Part shown: one piece after another, positions 10,104 through 22,135 of the stretch
Numbering within the stretch: position 1 is the first letter of the stretch
Layout: each line of letters starts with the position of its first letter
Source of the DNA: Jaltomata sinuosa
Taxonomy: Eukaryota; Streptophyta; Magnoliopsida; Solanales; Solanaceae
Assembly: GCA_003996215.1 (NCBI GenBank)
Contig: QJPP01004104.1
Span: 1-64,000 of the forward strand
DNA: 64,000 nucleotides
Direction: 5' to 3'
Notes under the pieces: generated by a model
Told to the model about the DNA's origin: nothing
The model's input: the letters and a program-made list of their open reading frames with translations, nothing else
Databases searched by the model: none
Translations under genes and position numbers: made by a program

Positions 10104-12969
10104 CTGAAACCACTAGAGTAAAAATTTCATTGTCTTGAAAAATAACCGTTGTCCTTAAGACTTCCTTAGTACTCTAACGACTTTGAGCTTTGAGCTCCTT
10201 CTTTGCATAATATTATTTTTTAATTTTCTAAAGACTCTAAAGGCTCACCCTACTTTTCAGATGTAATGCCATTCCATCCTCTTTCTATTACCAAAGAAAA
10301 AGTGGGAAAAGGGTATGGATACAGACACAGAGGGATATAACTACAGGTATATACATGGAGAAATATCCGGACATCATAAAGTCGAGAGAGAATTGATGCT
10401 ACTGAAACTACTGAGAATAACAGTACATGTGTTTATATGTCTTAATTCAAAGCTGAGAAAGTAACTGACTAAACTGGATCTCAGTTCAAATAAATTACCC
10501 AAATAACAAATAAGGAGTTTTTATTTTTTCAAGTACTACATCTGAATCCCCAAGTTTGAAAAAGGTGACATATCGAGAAAGATGGAATTATTGTGTAGAA
10601 GCATCCAAGTCTATCTATGATTTACATAAGCTAATTTCTAATTATAGTATGTGAAAGAAAGTACCTTTGGCAGGAAATAGATAGAAAAACACTTACAAAT
10701 GCATTTTTTTCTCTTGCATTTTCTTGGGAATTCCAGTACACTCACTGATTTGTAAGTCAGCCTCATCACTTAGACTGGATTCTTACTAACAGTGAGATAA
10801 ATTAGTATTGCCATTTCCATATTAAAAACTATACAACCTGAAAAAGAAGAAACTAATTGCGAGATTATCTATGTACAATTTGAAAGTTCAACTAATAAGG
10901 CATACTGTACAAAGCTGTAATAGTATATTCCTTAATTCTGCAGCTCTAATCATCAAGCATCCCCGTACTTTTGTCATGTATAACATCTGATGGTAGACTA
11001 GGCAAAAGACACCCAGAAGCAACTCCCACGAAAATATAAAAAAACTTAATTAATTAAAACTATGACAAAGAAAGTGGCATAGGTAAAATAAATGATATAC
11101 AACACACAAGGAACTTCATCCAAGATATATAACACACAAGGAACCTCATCTAAAGGAAGAAAATTAACATGTAGTAGTTTGATGGTTGATGCATGTAGTG
11201 TTTTGACAAAAACAATATTTTCTAACACAAAATGTAGATTTCTTCTCAAGCATGAAATGACAGTATTGTAATTTCTAAACCTTACAGACACAAAGTCACT
11301 GTGGACTGCTTTAGGTTCAAAGTGTGCCTCATTTTTCCAATACATTGATCTAAAAGCAAAAGATCAGTAGAAAATAGACAAACCATATCAAGCTACCTTC
11401 TCCTTATTATATACTCTATGTGGACTACGTGACTTCTTTTTGTACAGCTCGGCTCTTCATAATGCACCAAAAAGACAAGCAATGGTATATATGACCATAT
11501 CTATCATGGAACCAACTGTGCTAATATGTTGTATGTGTCAAATAAGTTTTAGATAATATTTTCGGAGATAGGTGATAACATTACATCACCACAATATTTT
11601 TTAAAACTCACTGTAGAAAAAGGAATCAAGTTGGAATAAATAGTACTAAAACATACATTTTTTTTGCACAACATATACATAAAATTCTGATATGAAGAAC
11701 TTGTCAACCCTGAAGCCCTTCAATGAATGACTTCAAACAACCATTGAAGTCCCCATTTTCTTTTGTGGTGTATTTGTATTATGAAAAATTATATAGTATC
11801 AGCAAAATACTGCAAACATCTACAATTGTAAAGATTGCTTAATGAGAATGATTTGGAGATTTTTGTAGCTAGAGGAGTTTAGTGGGGTTAAGGTCGATAG
11901 GATCAACTGAAAAGTAATTCAATATAGCTTAAGCATGATTGTCAGTTGTGCTTGTTGGAAATTTAACGAGCAAGATTTCCTAACTCAGTACCACGTAGAA
12001 CTACTGATAAGATTAGTTGGACACTTGAACTCATGTTGACTTTGCCGAATTCCAGCTAAGAATGATATAAGTGGGTTTGAATTGCACCATCAATCTTGAC
12101 CTGCTCGCTTTATTTAACTCTATTTGTGAACTCTATCAGGTTAAATGGGCTTGACGTGACATCTTTTTGTACAAAGAAGCTTATAAAGCTTAAACAACAA
12201 CCAATTTATACATCATTTAACACATTTATTTAAAAAATACTGTCACAAATGCTACAAAGATAGTAAGAAATTAAAAAAAATCAGATAATTACAAAAATAA
12301 AAATACCCACAGATGCACAATATGTTCATCGCTTTTGCAAAAATCACAATACAAAGTAGACATGTAATTAATCCACAAGAAATAAAACCACAAGCAATAA
12401 ACTCAGATGCAAAATAGATATGCAAGAAACCAGATGCAAAATAGACATGCAACAAACCCAGATGCTTTTAAACAGAAGCTTAAAACATACCTTCTTTAGG
12501 TCACACGAACTGAAATCTCCACTAAAATTAGGAAAAGTAGAAGAAATTTGAGCTGAGCTGAAATCTCCACTGAAATAAGGTGAAATTAAAAGAAATTTAA
12601 GGGATTTGAGCTGAAATAAGTTGAAATTAGTTTAAATGGAAGCTTAAAACATAAAAATTTCTACCTTCTTCGACATATTTGGGATCTGAAATTTCCACTG
12701 AAATTAGAAGAAATTTGAGGGTTTGAGGGCTTAGAGCATCGACGACGGCGACAACTCGGAGCTTAGAGCTTTGACAATGATGACGACAAACCCAGATTCT
12801 TTTTGCGGTGCATTTTTTGCTTAGAGTGTGAGAATGTTTTAGAGTGTGAGAATGTTTTAGAGTGCTCTGAGAGTGAAAAATATTTACTTTTGATTTACTT
12901 TTCGGCCAATTAGAAATTAGAGGGAGAGAAAAATATTTTGGAGGGAGAGTTAAAATTTTTAATGAAAAT
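10104..12969. other. CACTA interior, right part: no recognisable gene
   Basis: AT-rich. Two minus-strand open stretches have good splice-like borders: about 10,706-10,785 (reading DEADLQISECTGIPKKM, followed by GTAAGT) and about 11,285-11,345 (preceded by TTTTGCTTTTAG, reading MYWKNEAHFEPKAVHSDFV). I cannot assign either to a family. They could be further captured exons or transposase remnants. A short direct repeat (AGAGTGTGAGAATGTTTT, twice) lies at about 12,820-12,862. Confidence 0.4.
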
Positions 12970-13240
12970 TTTAGGCCACACTTCTAAAGTGTTGTATTTA
13001 GAATTATAAAAATACCATGCTTAAAAGTGTAGTTGTATGTGTAAATAAGTGTTGCCAATTATATCATGATTTGGCAACGCTTATAAAGTGTGGCCTATAC
13101 CATCAAAAGCCACGCTTTAAAAGCGTTGCCAATATTAGTGTGGATAGAAGCTAAAAACTATAGCTACGCTTTAAAAGCATAACAAAATATGTTTTAGACA
13201 ATACTTTACAAGCGTGGTACAGATTTAGTGTGGCCACAAG
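12970..13240. repeat. CACTA right subterminal repeats
   Basis: At least six copies of the AAGTGTGGCC-type motif in both orientations, for example GGCCACACTTCTAAAGTG, AACGCTTATAAAGTGTGGCC and GCCACGCTTTAAAAGCGTTG. Confidence 0.8.
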
Positions 13241-13334
13241 ACTAAAATATTGTAGTGATTGTGTAGTACATGCCCCATACGGGGGCAAAATCCCCAAAAA
13301 AGTAGTAAATAATTCTAAGAGGGGAGGGGGAGTC

Positions 13335-14496
13335 CTAGGCCGCATCATCACTCAGGAAGGGGAACTCCTGCCTATCCTCGGGCTCAAGGGTAGGAAGCTC
13401 CTGACCAGGGGCGACGCAAGTGAACATGACCTTGACGGTCTTCCACATCGGGGCAAACATGCGATCTCGGAAGTGCTTCTTTTTATTCTCCTCCTCTAAC
13501 TCCCTGCGGAGTGATGCAAAATACTGAGGAAAAGGGGGCTGGGATATACCTCTAGCAGCAGTGCCCTCCGTGAACCTCCAGACAGTGACCAGAGTCTCCT
13601 CAAGCTAACTGCTAGTGATCGGGGGCTGCGACTGGAAAGGAGCGGGGGTAGGTATCATCATCTACATCTTTGGTAGCCTGGTTGCTCCCTGCTTCATCTA
13701 CCTTCATCTTCTTCTTTGAGGTAACCACTTTTACCCATAGAGGGTTAAAGTCATCATCCATATCCATCTCGTGGTCAGTATGATCTTCAGGCACCCCAAC
13801 CCGTCTGCACAGCTCAAACACCAAACCAGGAAGAAATGGGCCTCTTCTAAGACCCCGGTAGAAGTCCTTCCACTCTGAAATAATCTGGTCCTGCACATTC
13901 ATAATGATCCCCTGCATAGCACAAGCAATCACCAGGGCTCGAGCATAAGTCACATCAATCTTATTGCTCGACGGGTAAATTCTTTTGGACACCAAATTTA
14001 GCCACCTCCTAGCATCTGCAGAGAAGTAAGCACTAGTGATGCCCTCAGGAATGGGCCAGTAGACCTGACTCATAAACTCCTTATACACTAAGGTATCCCT
14101 CAACCAAGTCATATCCTAAAGATAATACTTGGCCTCGTATGCAGCATTGGAGACGTGAGGCACTCCTAGCACCTCATTAATTATTTGAGAATCCACCGGG
14201 ACATCTACCCCTTGGATGCAAATAGTGGGGTTGGGATCATCCCAATGAACAGTAGGGAGGATAGCATAGAACTCCTTCACCCAACCTGTACGCGCGGGAG
14301 GGGGAGCCACTATCAACGAAACCCAACTGAACTCTTGAAGCCTGTGATGGAAGGCGGCTACTTTTCCATCTATCTCGACCATTTTGCAACCCATTTAAAA
14401 GCAAATTCCTAACCAGAGATAGTCCCAGAACCTCTCCTAATTAGCATTGTCAGGGAAACTCGCATAAGTATATTCAAGGAATTGTCCTTCAGCCAT
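13335..14496 (-). pseudogene. Antisense 'putative plant transposon protein' gene of family B, broken
   Basis: The minus-strand frame starts at an ATG at 14,494-14,496 (MAEGQFLEYTYASFPDNAN). It continues through WVKEFYAILPTVHWDDPNPT, IQGVDVPVDSQIINEVLGVP, YWPIPEGITSAYFSADARRW, then TYARALVIACAMQGI and IISEWKDFYRGLRRG. This order matches the plant family annotated as 'putative plant transposon protein' (Transposase_32-type), which is frequent in Solanaceae; its biochemical role is unknown. Three nonsense codons (codons 20, 34 and about 128) interrupt one frame. A frameshift near 13,600 moves the C-terminal part (FASLRRELEEENKKKHFRD, then FAPMWKTVKVMFTCVAPGQE) into another frame, ending at the TAG at 13,335. 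Intact length would be about 385 aa. The gene lies opposite to the B2 LTRs and is the only coding region in the element. Confidence 0.75.
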
Positions 14497-14882
14497 TGAT
14501 TTTGTTAACCTACAATGTAGTCAAGGGCGGGATTAGAACTTGTTTTAGCATAAGGGGACGAGTTAAAAATTGGAAAATTTTTCTAAGTGTGAGCCTAATA
14601 AGGCTTCTATTTTGCGGTCTTCCACTATAGCGAACAAGACTGCTATGGCAATCTTCATCGTCCCAGAATTTCAAAGGGTTCTTCAATGGCGCCCCTTGAC
14701 CAGAAACTCCATTTTAAAATACCAAAGTCCAAATCAGTGCTTCCGAAGTGTCCTATTACTGTTTTCTACGAAAATTTAGGCATTATAACCCCTAAATTTT
14801 GTTCAAATCACAAATTTTATTCAAGGACAACCCTTCACCTTCCCCACCATTTTTGGCCTGTTTTTGGCCAAAAGTTGCATAA
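14497..14882. other. B2 internal region between the antisense gene and element A
   Basis: Non-coding. It contains a few CTATAGCGA-type palindrome words (about 14,620-14,650). Its last bases, GGCCAAAAGTTGCATAATCC, correspond to B1 at about 1,500-1,520, where the sequence runs on uninterrupted. Confidence 0.5.
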
Positions 14883-14887
14883 TCCTT
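14883..14887. repeat. Element A target-site duplication, left copy (TCCTT)
   Basis: TCCTT precedes the 5' LTR start TGTAAC and is repeated at 24,248-24,252 after the 3' LTR end TGACA. B1 has a single TCCTTAC at the equivalent position. Confidence 0.92.
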
Positions 14888-17012
14888 TGTAACAACCGAG
14901 TACGTCATTATGGGTAGTCCAATCGTGCCAAGTTTTAGAGTTAGAAAACTCTGAGTTTAGGAGTTTGAAATTCTGGGCTAGGCTAGTCTCGGCCGATTTA
15001 GGGGTGATGTATGGTCTAGGGCAATCTGGCTAAGGATTGGGTTGGTTGTCTTGTGTTGATCTAGTTTTTTGCATAGCTAACACATAGAGGAGTCCGGGGG
15101 ACTTTTTGGAATCAGATTCGGGTAAGTAGAACTCCCAGAATCGAGGTTGACGTGAAGGAGTTATTTCAGGACGTCGGAAAAATAGGTGTGTTATAAAATG
15201 GACTAATTTTCGAGGTTTTATGAATTTCTGTCTCGTGTCAACTGCTATAGCGGTTGACACTCTGCTATAGCGACCTCCACTGTAGAGGAGAAATTACCGC
15301 TACAGTGGAAGTCAATGTCGGTCAGCCTCCGCCATAGCGGACGACTCCGCTACGGTAGTACCACTATAGCGGAGTGGACTGCTATTGCGGAGCTTGATGG
15401 GATTTAATGCAGAAACATTCCCCAAAACATTCAGTTTTCATAATTCTATTTTGGGAGAAGGGCAAGGCGATTTCAGGCAATTTTCCTCCATTTTCTATTG
15501 TTTTTCATCCCTAACGTAAGGTTTTTACTCCCCAATCTTCGTACTACTTTTCCTATGTGGTAGAATTGCTAGGAAGGAACTTGGGGAAAGGTTGGAATAA
15601 CCTAGGGATGGTGGAATCTGGGGAAGAAGGGGGATTCTAGGCATGAAAGTTCTTGGGTATTGATTAAAGTAAGGTTTTATGATCACATGTTGTTAAATTC
15701 TCTACTTTTATCGGTAAAAATTATAGAACTAGGGAAATTAATGGCGGTAAGCCCAGGGAAAATGAAAGAATGATCATGGTTGGTCTGAGATCTGGGATTG
15801 GGTGTAATCCGGGTAATGCGCATGCCTTGTTTGTTAATTTGAGTACTTGTATGTTGTTTAAGACCAAGAACGAGAAAGGAATCCAGAACACGGGAAAGCT
15901 CGGGTTGAGTAGAGCTTGGATAATTTTGAGGTAGGTGATGTCTTACGACTCATGTGAATGTTGTATATTTTGTACTCTTATCTAAGTGTTTGTATGAATT
16001 GCATGACTTAGAGAAATTGTGTAGAATGTCTAAGGGTCATATTTTACAGTCTGTGAATTGAACGGTGTGTTGCTTGTTGGTTTACAAGTTGTTTGTTCAT
16101 TATTTTGACTGTGGATTATTGACATTCGGTTGGCTCGGGTACCACGCCTAGTACGGGTTTATTTTACTGCATCATGGCATTGATATTATTGCATTGCATT
16201 GATTGTTATTGTTTCCATGAGTGGACCGGGTGTTTTTATTGAATTGTGATATTTATTGGTGGTCCTTGAGTGACCGGGAATCCTGTTATAATTGTTGAGT
16301 TGGTCTTGGTTTAGGCCGGTTTGTCTGTTGAACACTTAGGTTTTGTTTAGAAGGGATCCCAGGATGGGTCCGAGCTAGGCAAAAAGGATAGTTTAATGAA
16401 TTCTATGATTATGGTTTAGAGTAATAAGAAGGTGGACTTCATGTGGGAACAAGCTAGGTAGAGACTTGTAGTCTAGGGGAGCCTATTGACTTGTTGCATA
16501 TTTTCAGCACTGGTACTTGATTTGCTGTACTGAATTATGCACTGTTTATTTGCAACTGGGTGATGATCCTACTAGTACACAGTGGTGGTGTACTGATACT
16601 ACACTTTCTTTTTCTTCTTGTGAGTATAGGCAATCTTCCAGCGGCTGAGACGCGACCTCATCTGTAGTACCAGCGTTCCAGACATCAAGGGTGAGCCGTT
16701 TGATCGAACTGCCTTGAATCTATCATTAGTGTTGTAGCCCATTTGTTTTAAGGCTTAGACTATGTCCTTATATTTTTGGGGTTGCATCCCTGCACTCTAG
16801 ACATTGGTAGAATTGTTTGGTACAACGACTTTTAGATTCTAGGGGCTAATTTCCGCAGGTTTATATTAATGAGGTTGAATTATTGTTATTGAACTGCTAG
16901 TTTACTTTTATGCACTGGTTTTAAGCTGTTAGAATGATTAAGTTCAGGTAAATGATGGTTCGCTTACCTGGGTGTTGGGTGAGTGCCACTCACAGCGGTC
17001 TGGGTCATGACA
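14888..17012 (+). repeat. Element A 5' LTR (2,125 bp)
   Basis: Starts TGTAACAACCGAGTACGTCA and ends CTGGGTCATGACA. It contains a CTATAGCGG palindrome array at about 15,240-15,395, an AGGTAGGTGATG block, one copy of the GGTACCACGCCTAGTACG unit (about 16,138) and a GATCCTACTAGTACACAGTG block. No coding sequence. I could not place a TATA box with confidence. Confidence 0.93.
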
Positions 17013-17017
17013 AAGAT

Positions 17018-17030
17018 GGTATTCGAGCCT
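17018..17030 (+). other. Element A primer-binding site (mutated tRNA-iMet type)
   Basis: TGGTATTCGAGCC, five bases after the LTR, compared with the initiator-Met complement TGGTATCAGAGCC. Confidence 0.75.
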
Positions 17031-17231
17031 TAGGTTCGTTGATCTCGTTGTACCAAATAGGTCTAGTAGAGTCTTGCAAAATGGTGCGGAGACGTCCGTA
17101 CTTCTCCTCGAGAGGCTATAGGACCTTAGGAAAACTATCTCTTCTTTCTTTCCGTCGTGCTATAACTTGATTCCAATTGGTATCTGGTGATACAAATTGG
17201 TATCTAACCTCATTCACTCTTCTGTCCGCAG

Positions 17232-18690
17232 ATGGTTAACACAAGAAACAACAGAGCTAGAGCAGCGGTCCCAGCGGTGGTCTTGTCTGTCCATGGTAGA
17301 GGCAGGGGAAGGGGTAGGGGATGAGGTACAGCCACACCCGCCAAGGGTAGAGCGTGGTAGTGGCAGGGGAAGTGGCTACTGGAGAGTGCAAAGCGACCCC
17401 TCCCCCACCTCAGGAACATGTTGATGAAGACGTAGAAGTTGTGGCTGAAGATGGTGAGGCGTAGGAGGAGGTGGCACCAGTTGGGGGTGCAGGCCTCCCT
17501 ACTATGATACCAGAAGCCTTTCAGCAGGCTTGGAATATTTTGAGTGGGTTGGTTGCTACTGGATCCATACCCACGATTTTTGCAAACCAGGCCTTGGACC
17601 CTCAGTCAGCAGCTACTACAGCGCCTAGGATAGATGTAGACTCAGGCACGAATGACTTTTTCAGGCCAATGCTAGGCCCAGTGATGACATGGAATAAACA
17701 TAAGATGCTGACCAAGTTTCTCAAGCTGAAACCTCCTACATTTCAGGGTACTGATAGGGAGGATGCTTATGAGTTTATCTTGGATTGCTATGAGAGATTG
17801 CACAAGTTGGGTATTGTACATCAACATGGGGTTGAGTTTGTCAAGTTTTACCTGCAGGGTGATGCCAAGCAGTGGTGGAGGTCTCATGTGGAGTGCCGGT
17901 CTTTTGTTCTACCCCCATTGACTTGGGAACAGTTCCCCTCTTTGTTTTAGAGAAGTACGTACCCCGTACTTTGAGAGACCGGAAGAAAGATGAGTTCTTG
18001 AACTTGGAGCAGGGTAGCATGTCAGTCTCTGCTTACGAGGCTAAGTTTCACGCCTTGTCTCATTTTGCCACACAGCTGTTGGGTTCCGAGGAGGAACGGG
18101 TCCGGTTATTTGTGAAATGTTTGAATACTTAGCTATAGGTACTGTCAGTGCATATGATTTCTTCAGGAAAGGGCTTTAATGATGTGGTGGACTGTGTGAA
18201 GAAACTTAAGGGAGTCAGGAAGACGGGGCTGGCTAAGGCATTAGCCAAGAAGCCCCGGAGTGAGGGAAATTATGGTGGCTCACATTCCAGGGGTCATCAT
18301 CAGCAGGTATACTCAGCCCGTCCTATTCAGTCAACTCTGCCAGCAGTTACAGGTGGTCATCAGGGAGCTCATAATTATCCTTGAGCTCCTATGGGCCAGG
18401 GAGCATCTTATACGTCAGCTAGCAGGCCTACACTTGACCGTGGTTGCTTCCATTATGGTGATCTGGGTCACTTTAAGAGGGAGTGTCAGGAAGATAGGTA
18501 ATCAGGGTCAGCAGCAGCCTAAAGCGGTGGTCCTGGCAGGTAGAGGTGGTAATACTAAAGGTCGTCCATAGGGTGGGCAAGAAAACTTTCAGGGAGGCCG
18601 GGGCGACAGAGGGAACGACGGCGCGGGCAGGGGTACAACGCAACCAATCTGGGAAGTTGCTCGGATTAATGATCGGGCATATTGCTATGC
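17232..18690 (+). pseudogene. Element A gag (capsid/nucleocapsid), broken
   Basis: The start ATG at 17,232 follows TCTGTCCGCAG and gives MVNTRNNRARAAVPAVV, then a GRGRGRG tract with a TGA. Element C's gag starts in the same way. The capsid part reads DREDAYEFILDCYERLHKLG, then GDAKQWWRSHVECR, then RKKDEFLNLEQGSMSVSAYE, typical of the retrotransposon gag domain. The nucleocapsid knuckle near 18,445 reads CFHYGDLGHFKREC. The second cysteine of the CCHC set is tyrosine, so this knuckle would not bind zinc normally. Several stops and frameshifts are present. The product would have formed the virus-like particle and bound the RNA. Confidence 0.85.
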
Positions 18691-19220
18691 TTTTACAGTA
18701 AGAAATAAGGTGGAAGCCGCTGATACGGTGATCACATGTACCATTCTTGTCTGCGATAAAATGGCTTCAGTATTATTTGACTCAGGTTTTACATATTATT
18801 ATGTATCTGTGAGTTTTGCGTTGGGTCTAGAATTGACTTATGATATCCTTGATTCCCCTATTCATGTTTCTACTCTGGTTGGAGAGTCTGTGATTGTGAC
18901 TCATGTTTATCGTGTCTGTTCTGTTATTTTTGTGGGGTTGCATACTTGGGTAGACTTAGTAATCCTGGATATGGCTGGTTTTGATATTATCTTGGGCATG
19001 ACCTAGCTATCCCCTTATCATGCTGTGTTGAAATGTAACACCAAGACTGTGACTCTAGAGATTCTGGGTAAGGATAGACTAGAGTGGAAAGGTGTGTACC
19101 GGCCTAAGCCAGTTAAGGTAATATCATTTATTCAGGCTAGGAAGCTAGTAGGAAGGGGGTGCCTAGACTTCTTGGCTCATCTCTAGGATGATAGTATGAA
19201 GTCCCCATCTATTGAGTCAG
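18691..19220 (+). pseudogene. Element A protease region, broken
   Basis: Reads VITCTILVCDKMASVLFDSG, then FDIILGMT. The aspartic-protease catalytic motif DSG (after VLF) and the downstream ILGM block are recognisable. A stop follows GMT, where the family has DWL. In the intact element this dimeric enzyme cleaves the Gag-Pol precursor. Confidence 0.8.
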
Positions 19221-20199
19221 ATTTGGTGGTTTCTGAATTTCTAGAGGTTTTTCCAGCGGATTTGCCTGGTATGCCTCCGAACAAGGATATAGACTTTTGA
19301 ATTGATTTGGAGCCAGGCACTTGCCCCATTTGTATTCCTCCATATGGTATGGCTCTGGCAGAGTTAAGGGAACTTAAGACTCAACTGCAGTAACTCCTAG
19401 ATAAGGGATTTATCCATCCCAGTGCTTCACCTTGGGGTGCTCTTGTTTTGTTTGTAAAGAAAAAGGATGGTAGTATGTGGATGTGCATAGACTATAGGCA
19501 GTTGAACAAGGTGACCATCTGGAATAAGTACCCTCTACCCTGCATTGATGATTTGGTTGACCAGCTTCAGGGTGCATCGGTGTTTTCAAAAATCGACTTG
19601 AGATCGGGGTACCATCAGTTGAGGACTAGTCCTGAGGACATTCCTAACACTGCTTTTCGAACTCGGGGCATTACGAATTCCTAGTAATGTCATTTGGCTT
19701 GACCAATGCAGCGACATCATTCATGAGTTTGATGACTGGGGTATTTAAGTCATATTTGGATTCCTTCATGATTGTGTTTATCGATGATATTTTAATCTAC
19801 TCCAAGAGTAGGGAGGAGCATGCTAGTCATCTCCGTATTGTGTTGGACATCTTAAAACGCCAGAAGCTTTATGCGAAGTTCTCCACGTGTGAATTTTAGT
19901 TGACTTCAATTGCATTCTTGGGGAATGTAGTGTCAGAAAAGGAGGTGATGGTAGATCCCCCGAAAATTGAAGCAGTCAAGAGTTGGGTTCGGCCTAGCTC
20001 TATGACTGAGGTGAGGAGTTTTGTTAAACTCACAGGGTACTACCGGAGGTTTGTTAAGGATTTTGTGTCTATTGCTACTCACCTGACCAGGCTGACACAA
20101 AAAGAAGTACCATTCGTGTGGTCCGACAAGTTCGAGGAGAGCTTCCAAAAGCTCAAGACACTTCTGACCACGGCTCCTATATTGTCCTTGCCGGTTGAA
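19221..20199 (+). pseudogene. Element A reverse transcriptase, broken
   Basis: Blocks in order: VFPADLPGMPPNKDIDF, stop, then AELRELKTQLQ, stop, then LLDKGFIHPSASPWGA, LFVKKKDGSMWMCIDYRQLN, FSKIDLRSGYHQLR, a stop pair near 19,681, MSFGLTNAATSFMSLM, and the active site VFIDDILIYSKS with both catalytic aspartates retained (FIDD at 19,777-19,788). The thumb/connection region LTGYYRRFVKDF follows. The order and wording are those of Del/Tekay chromoviruses. At least four nonsense codons interrupt it. Confidence 0.9.
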
Positions 20200-20600
20200 G
20201 GTAAAGACTTTATTGTCTACTGTGATGCTTCACATTCTGGTTTAGGTGCTGTGTTGATGCAGGATAGGAATATGATAGCCTATGCATCTAGGCAGTTGAA
20301 GGTGCATGGGAGGAACTACCCTACTGATGACTTAGAATTGGCAGCAGTGGTCTTTGCACTCAAAATTTGGAGACACTATCTCTATGGTGTCTAGTGTGAG
20401 GTGTTCACCAATCATCGCAGTCTGCAACATGTGTTCACTCAGAAGGATTTGAATTTTAGGCAGAGAAGGGGGATGGAGCTATTAAAGGAATATGATGTGA
20501 CCATTCAATATCATCCGGGTAAGGCTAATATGGTGGAAGACGCATTGAGTCGGAAAATAGTTAGCATGGGTAGTTTGGCTTGTTTGGGAGGTGTCTAAAC
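20200..20600 (+). pseudogene. Element A RNase H, broken
   Basis: Reads DFIVYCDASHSGLGAVLMQ, then YASRQLKVHGRNYPTDDLEL, HYLYGV, a stop, EVFTNHRSLQHVFTQKDLN and YHPGKANMVEDALSR. The catalytic residues D (YCDAS), E (DLEL), D (TNHRS-type site, N here) and the final D (VEDALSR) can be located. The usual TDH is TNH, so the third acidic residue is replaced by asparagine. Confidence 0.88.
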
Positions 20601-22008
20601 GACCACTAGCAAGGGAAATTTGGTCCTTAGAGGCCAAGTTCATGGACTTGGGTGTTTCAGAACAGGGTGGATTGTTTTCCAGCATTGAGGTCAAAGCCAC
20701 CTTCATAGAGGAAATAAAGGCCAAACAGTTTCAGGATCCAAAATGGGTAAGCTTCAAGGTAAGGTAATATCCGGGGAATCCAGGGATATCACGTTAGACT
20801 CTGGTGGAGTACTAAATTTCAGAGGAAGGATTTGTGTTCCTCGAGTTGATGAAATAATTCAGAAAATCTTGGTAGAAGCTCATGGTTCGCGGTATTCAAT
20901 TCATCCCGATATGACCAAAATGTACAGGAACTTAAGGCAGCGTTACTGGTGGCCCGGAATGAAAAGGGACATAGTTGACTTTGTGTCCAAATGTCAAAAA
21001 TGCTAGCAGGTAAAGTATGAGCACCAGAGAACTACAGGACTACTTCAGAGGATGCCCATTCCAGCGTGGAAGTGGAAAAGGATAGCCATGGACTTTGTGG
21101 TGGGTCTTCCCAAGACATTGGGAAAGTATGACTAAATTTGGGTCATTGTTGACAGGCTGACCAAGTCCGCTCATTTCATTCCAGTCAGGGTAGATTACAA
21201 TTCACAACAATTGGCTAAGATCTACGTGAAAGAGGTTGTGAGATTGCATGGCGTGCCACTGTTCATCATTTCATACAGGGGTATGCAGTTCACCTCTAAA
21301 TTTTAGGTCAAGCTACATGAAGAGTTGGGTACACAACTCATTTAGCACAGCCGTCCATCCTCAGACTGATGGTCAGTCGGAGAGGATGATCCAGGTATTA
21401 GAGGACATGCTGAGAGCATATGTGATAGATTTCGGGGGTAAATGGGACCAGTTCCTACCATTATGCAAGTTCTCATACAACAATAGCTATCACTCCAATA
21501 TTGACATGGCACCATTCGAGGCATTGTAAGGGAGGGGCTGCAGATCACCGATTGGGTGGTTTGAGGAAGGCGATGTAAAGCCTTTGGGAGTGGAATTAGT
21601 AAAGGAGGCACAGGAAAAGGTAAGGGGCATTCAGGCTAAATTTCTGGCTACCCAAAGCAGGCAGAGGGAGTATGCAGATCGCAAGGTTTGGGATATGGAA
21701 TTTCAGGTTGGTGAACAGGTATTGTTGAAAGTGTCACCAATGAAGGGAGTTATGCGGTTTGGTCAGAAGGGAAAGCTTAGCCCTTGGTTCATCGGTCCGT
21801 TTGAGGTTCTTGAGATTATGGGTCTAGTGGCTTACAAGTTAGCACCGTCGTCCAGTTTATCGGGTGTCATTCCGGTATTCCATGTATCCATGCTTAAGCG
21901 ATACCATGGGGATGGGCACTACATCATCAAGTGGGATGAGGTGCTTTTCGATAAGAATCTTCGTTATGAAGAGGAACCAGTCTTGATTCTTTCTCGGGAT
22001 ATTTGAGG
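20601..22008 (+). pseudogene. Element A integrase, broken
   Basis: The zinc-binding H2C2 domain reads EAHGSRYSIHPDMTKMYRNL, then RYWWPGMKRDI, then SKCQKC followed by a stop (20,880-21,003). The core has MDFVVGLPK (first catalytic Asp). IISYRGMQFTSKF follows, where the second catalytic Asp of the usual ISDRG is tyrosine, and the third catalytic residue lies in GQSERMIQVLEDML. The C-terminal region runs EAQEKVRGIQAKFLATQSRQ, then GEQVLLKVSPMKGVMRFGQK, then GKLSPWFIGPFEV (the GPF/Y module). Several stops and frameshifts are present. Confidence 0.9.
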
Positions 22009-22135
22009 GTTGAGGACAAAGGTGATTGATATGGTAAAGGTTCAGTAGAAGCATCATTCGGTTGAGGAAGCCACTTGGGAAACCGAGAAGGACATGCGGG
22101 ATAAGTACCCTAAATTGTTTGAGGATTTAGGTACT
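22009..22135 (+). pseudogene. Element A chromodomain-like integrase tail
   Basis: Following YEEEPVLILSRDI and a TGA, the frame reads LRTKVIDMVKVQ, stop, KHHSVEEATWETEKDMRDKY and PKLF. This is the group-II chromodomain wording of Del/Tekay elements (KVxWxxxxVEEATWE). In intact chromoviruses this domain is thought to steer integration toward heterochromatin. Confidence 0.8.

Larger units (their letters stand above)
6452..13257. mobile_element. CACTA (En/Spm) DNA transposon, non-autonomous
   Basis: The left end CACTACAACATTTTTGTC and the reverse complement of the right end, CACTACAATATTTTAGTC, form an 18-bp terminal inverted repeat beginning with the diagnostic CACTA. The flanks carry a 3-bp target duplication ATT (6,449-6,451 and 13,258-13,260), the size CACTA elements make. 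Both subterminal regions (about 6,480-6,860 and 12,970-13,240) are packed with copies of GCCACACTTTTGAAGTGTGG-type motifs in both orientations, as expected for transposase-binding subterminal repeats. The 6.8-kb interior is AT-rich with no ORF over 99 aa and no recognisable transposase, so the element would need one in trans. It contains a peroxidase exon (9,912-10,103). Confidence 0.88.
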
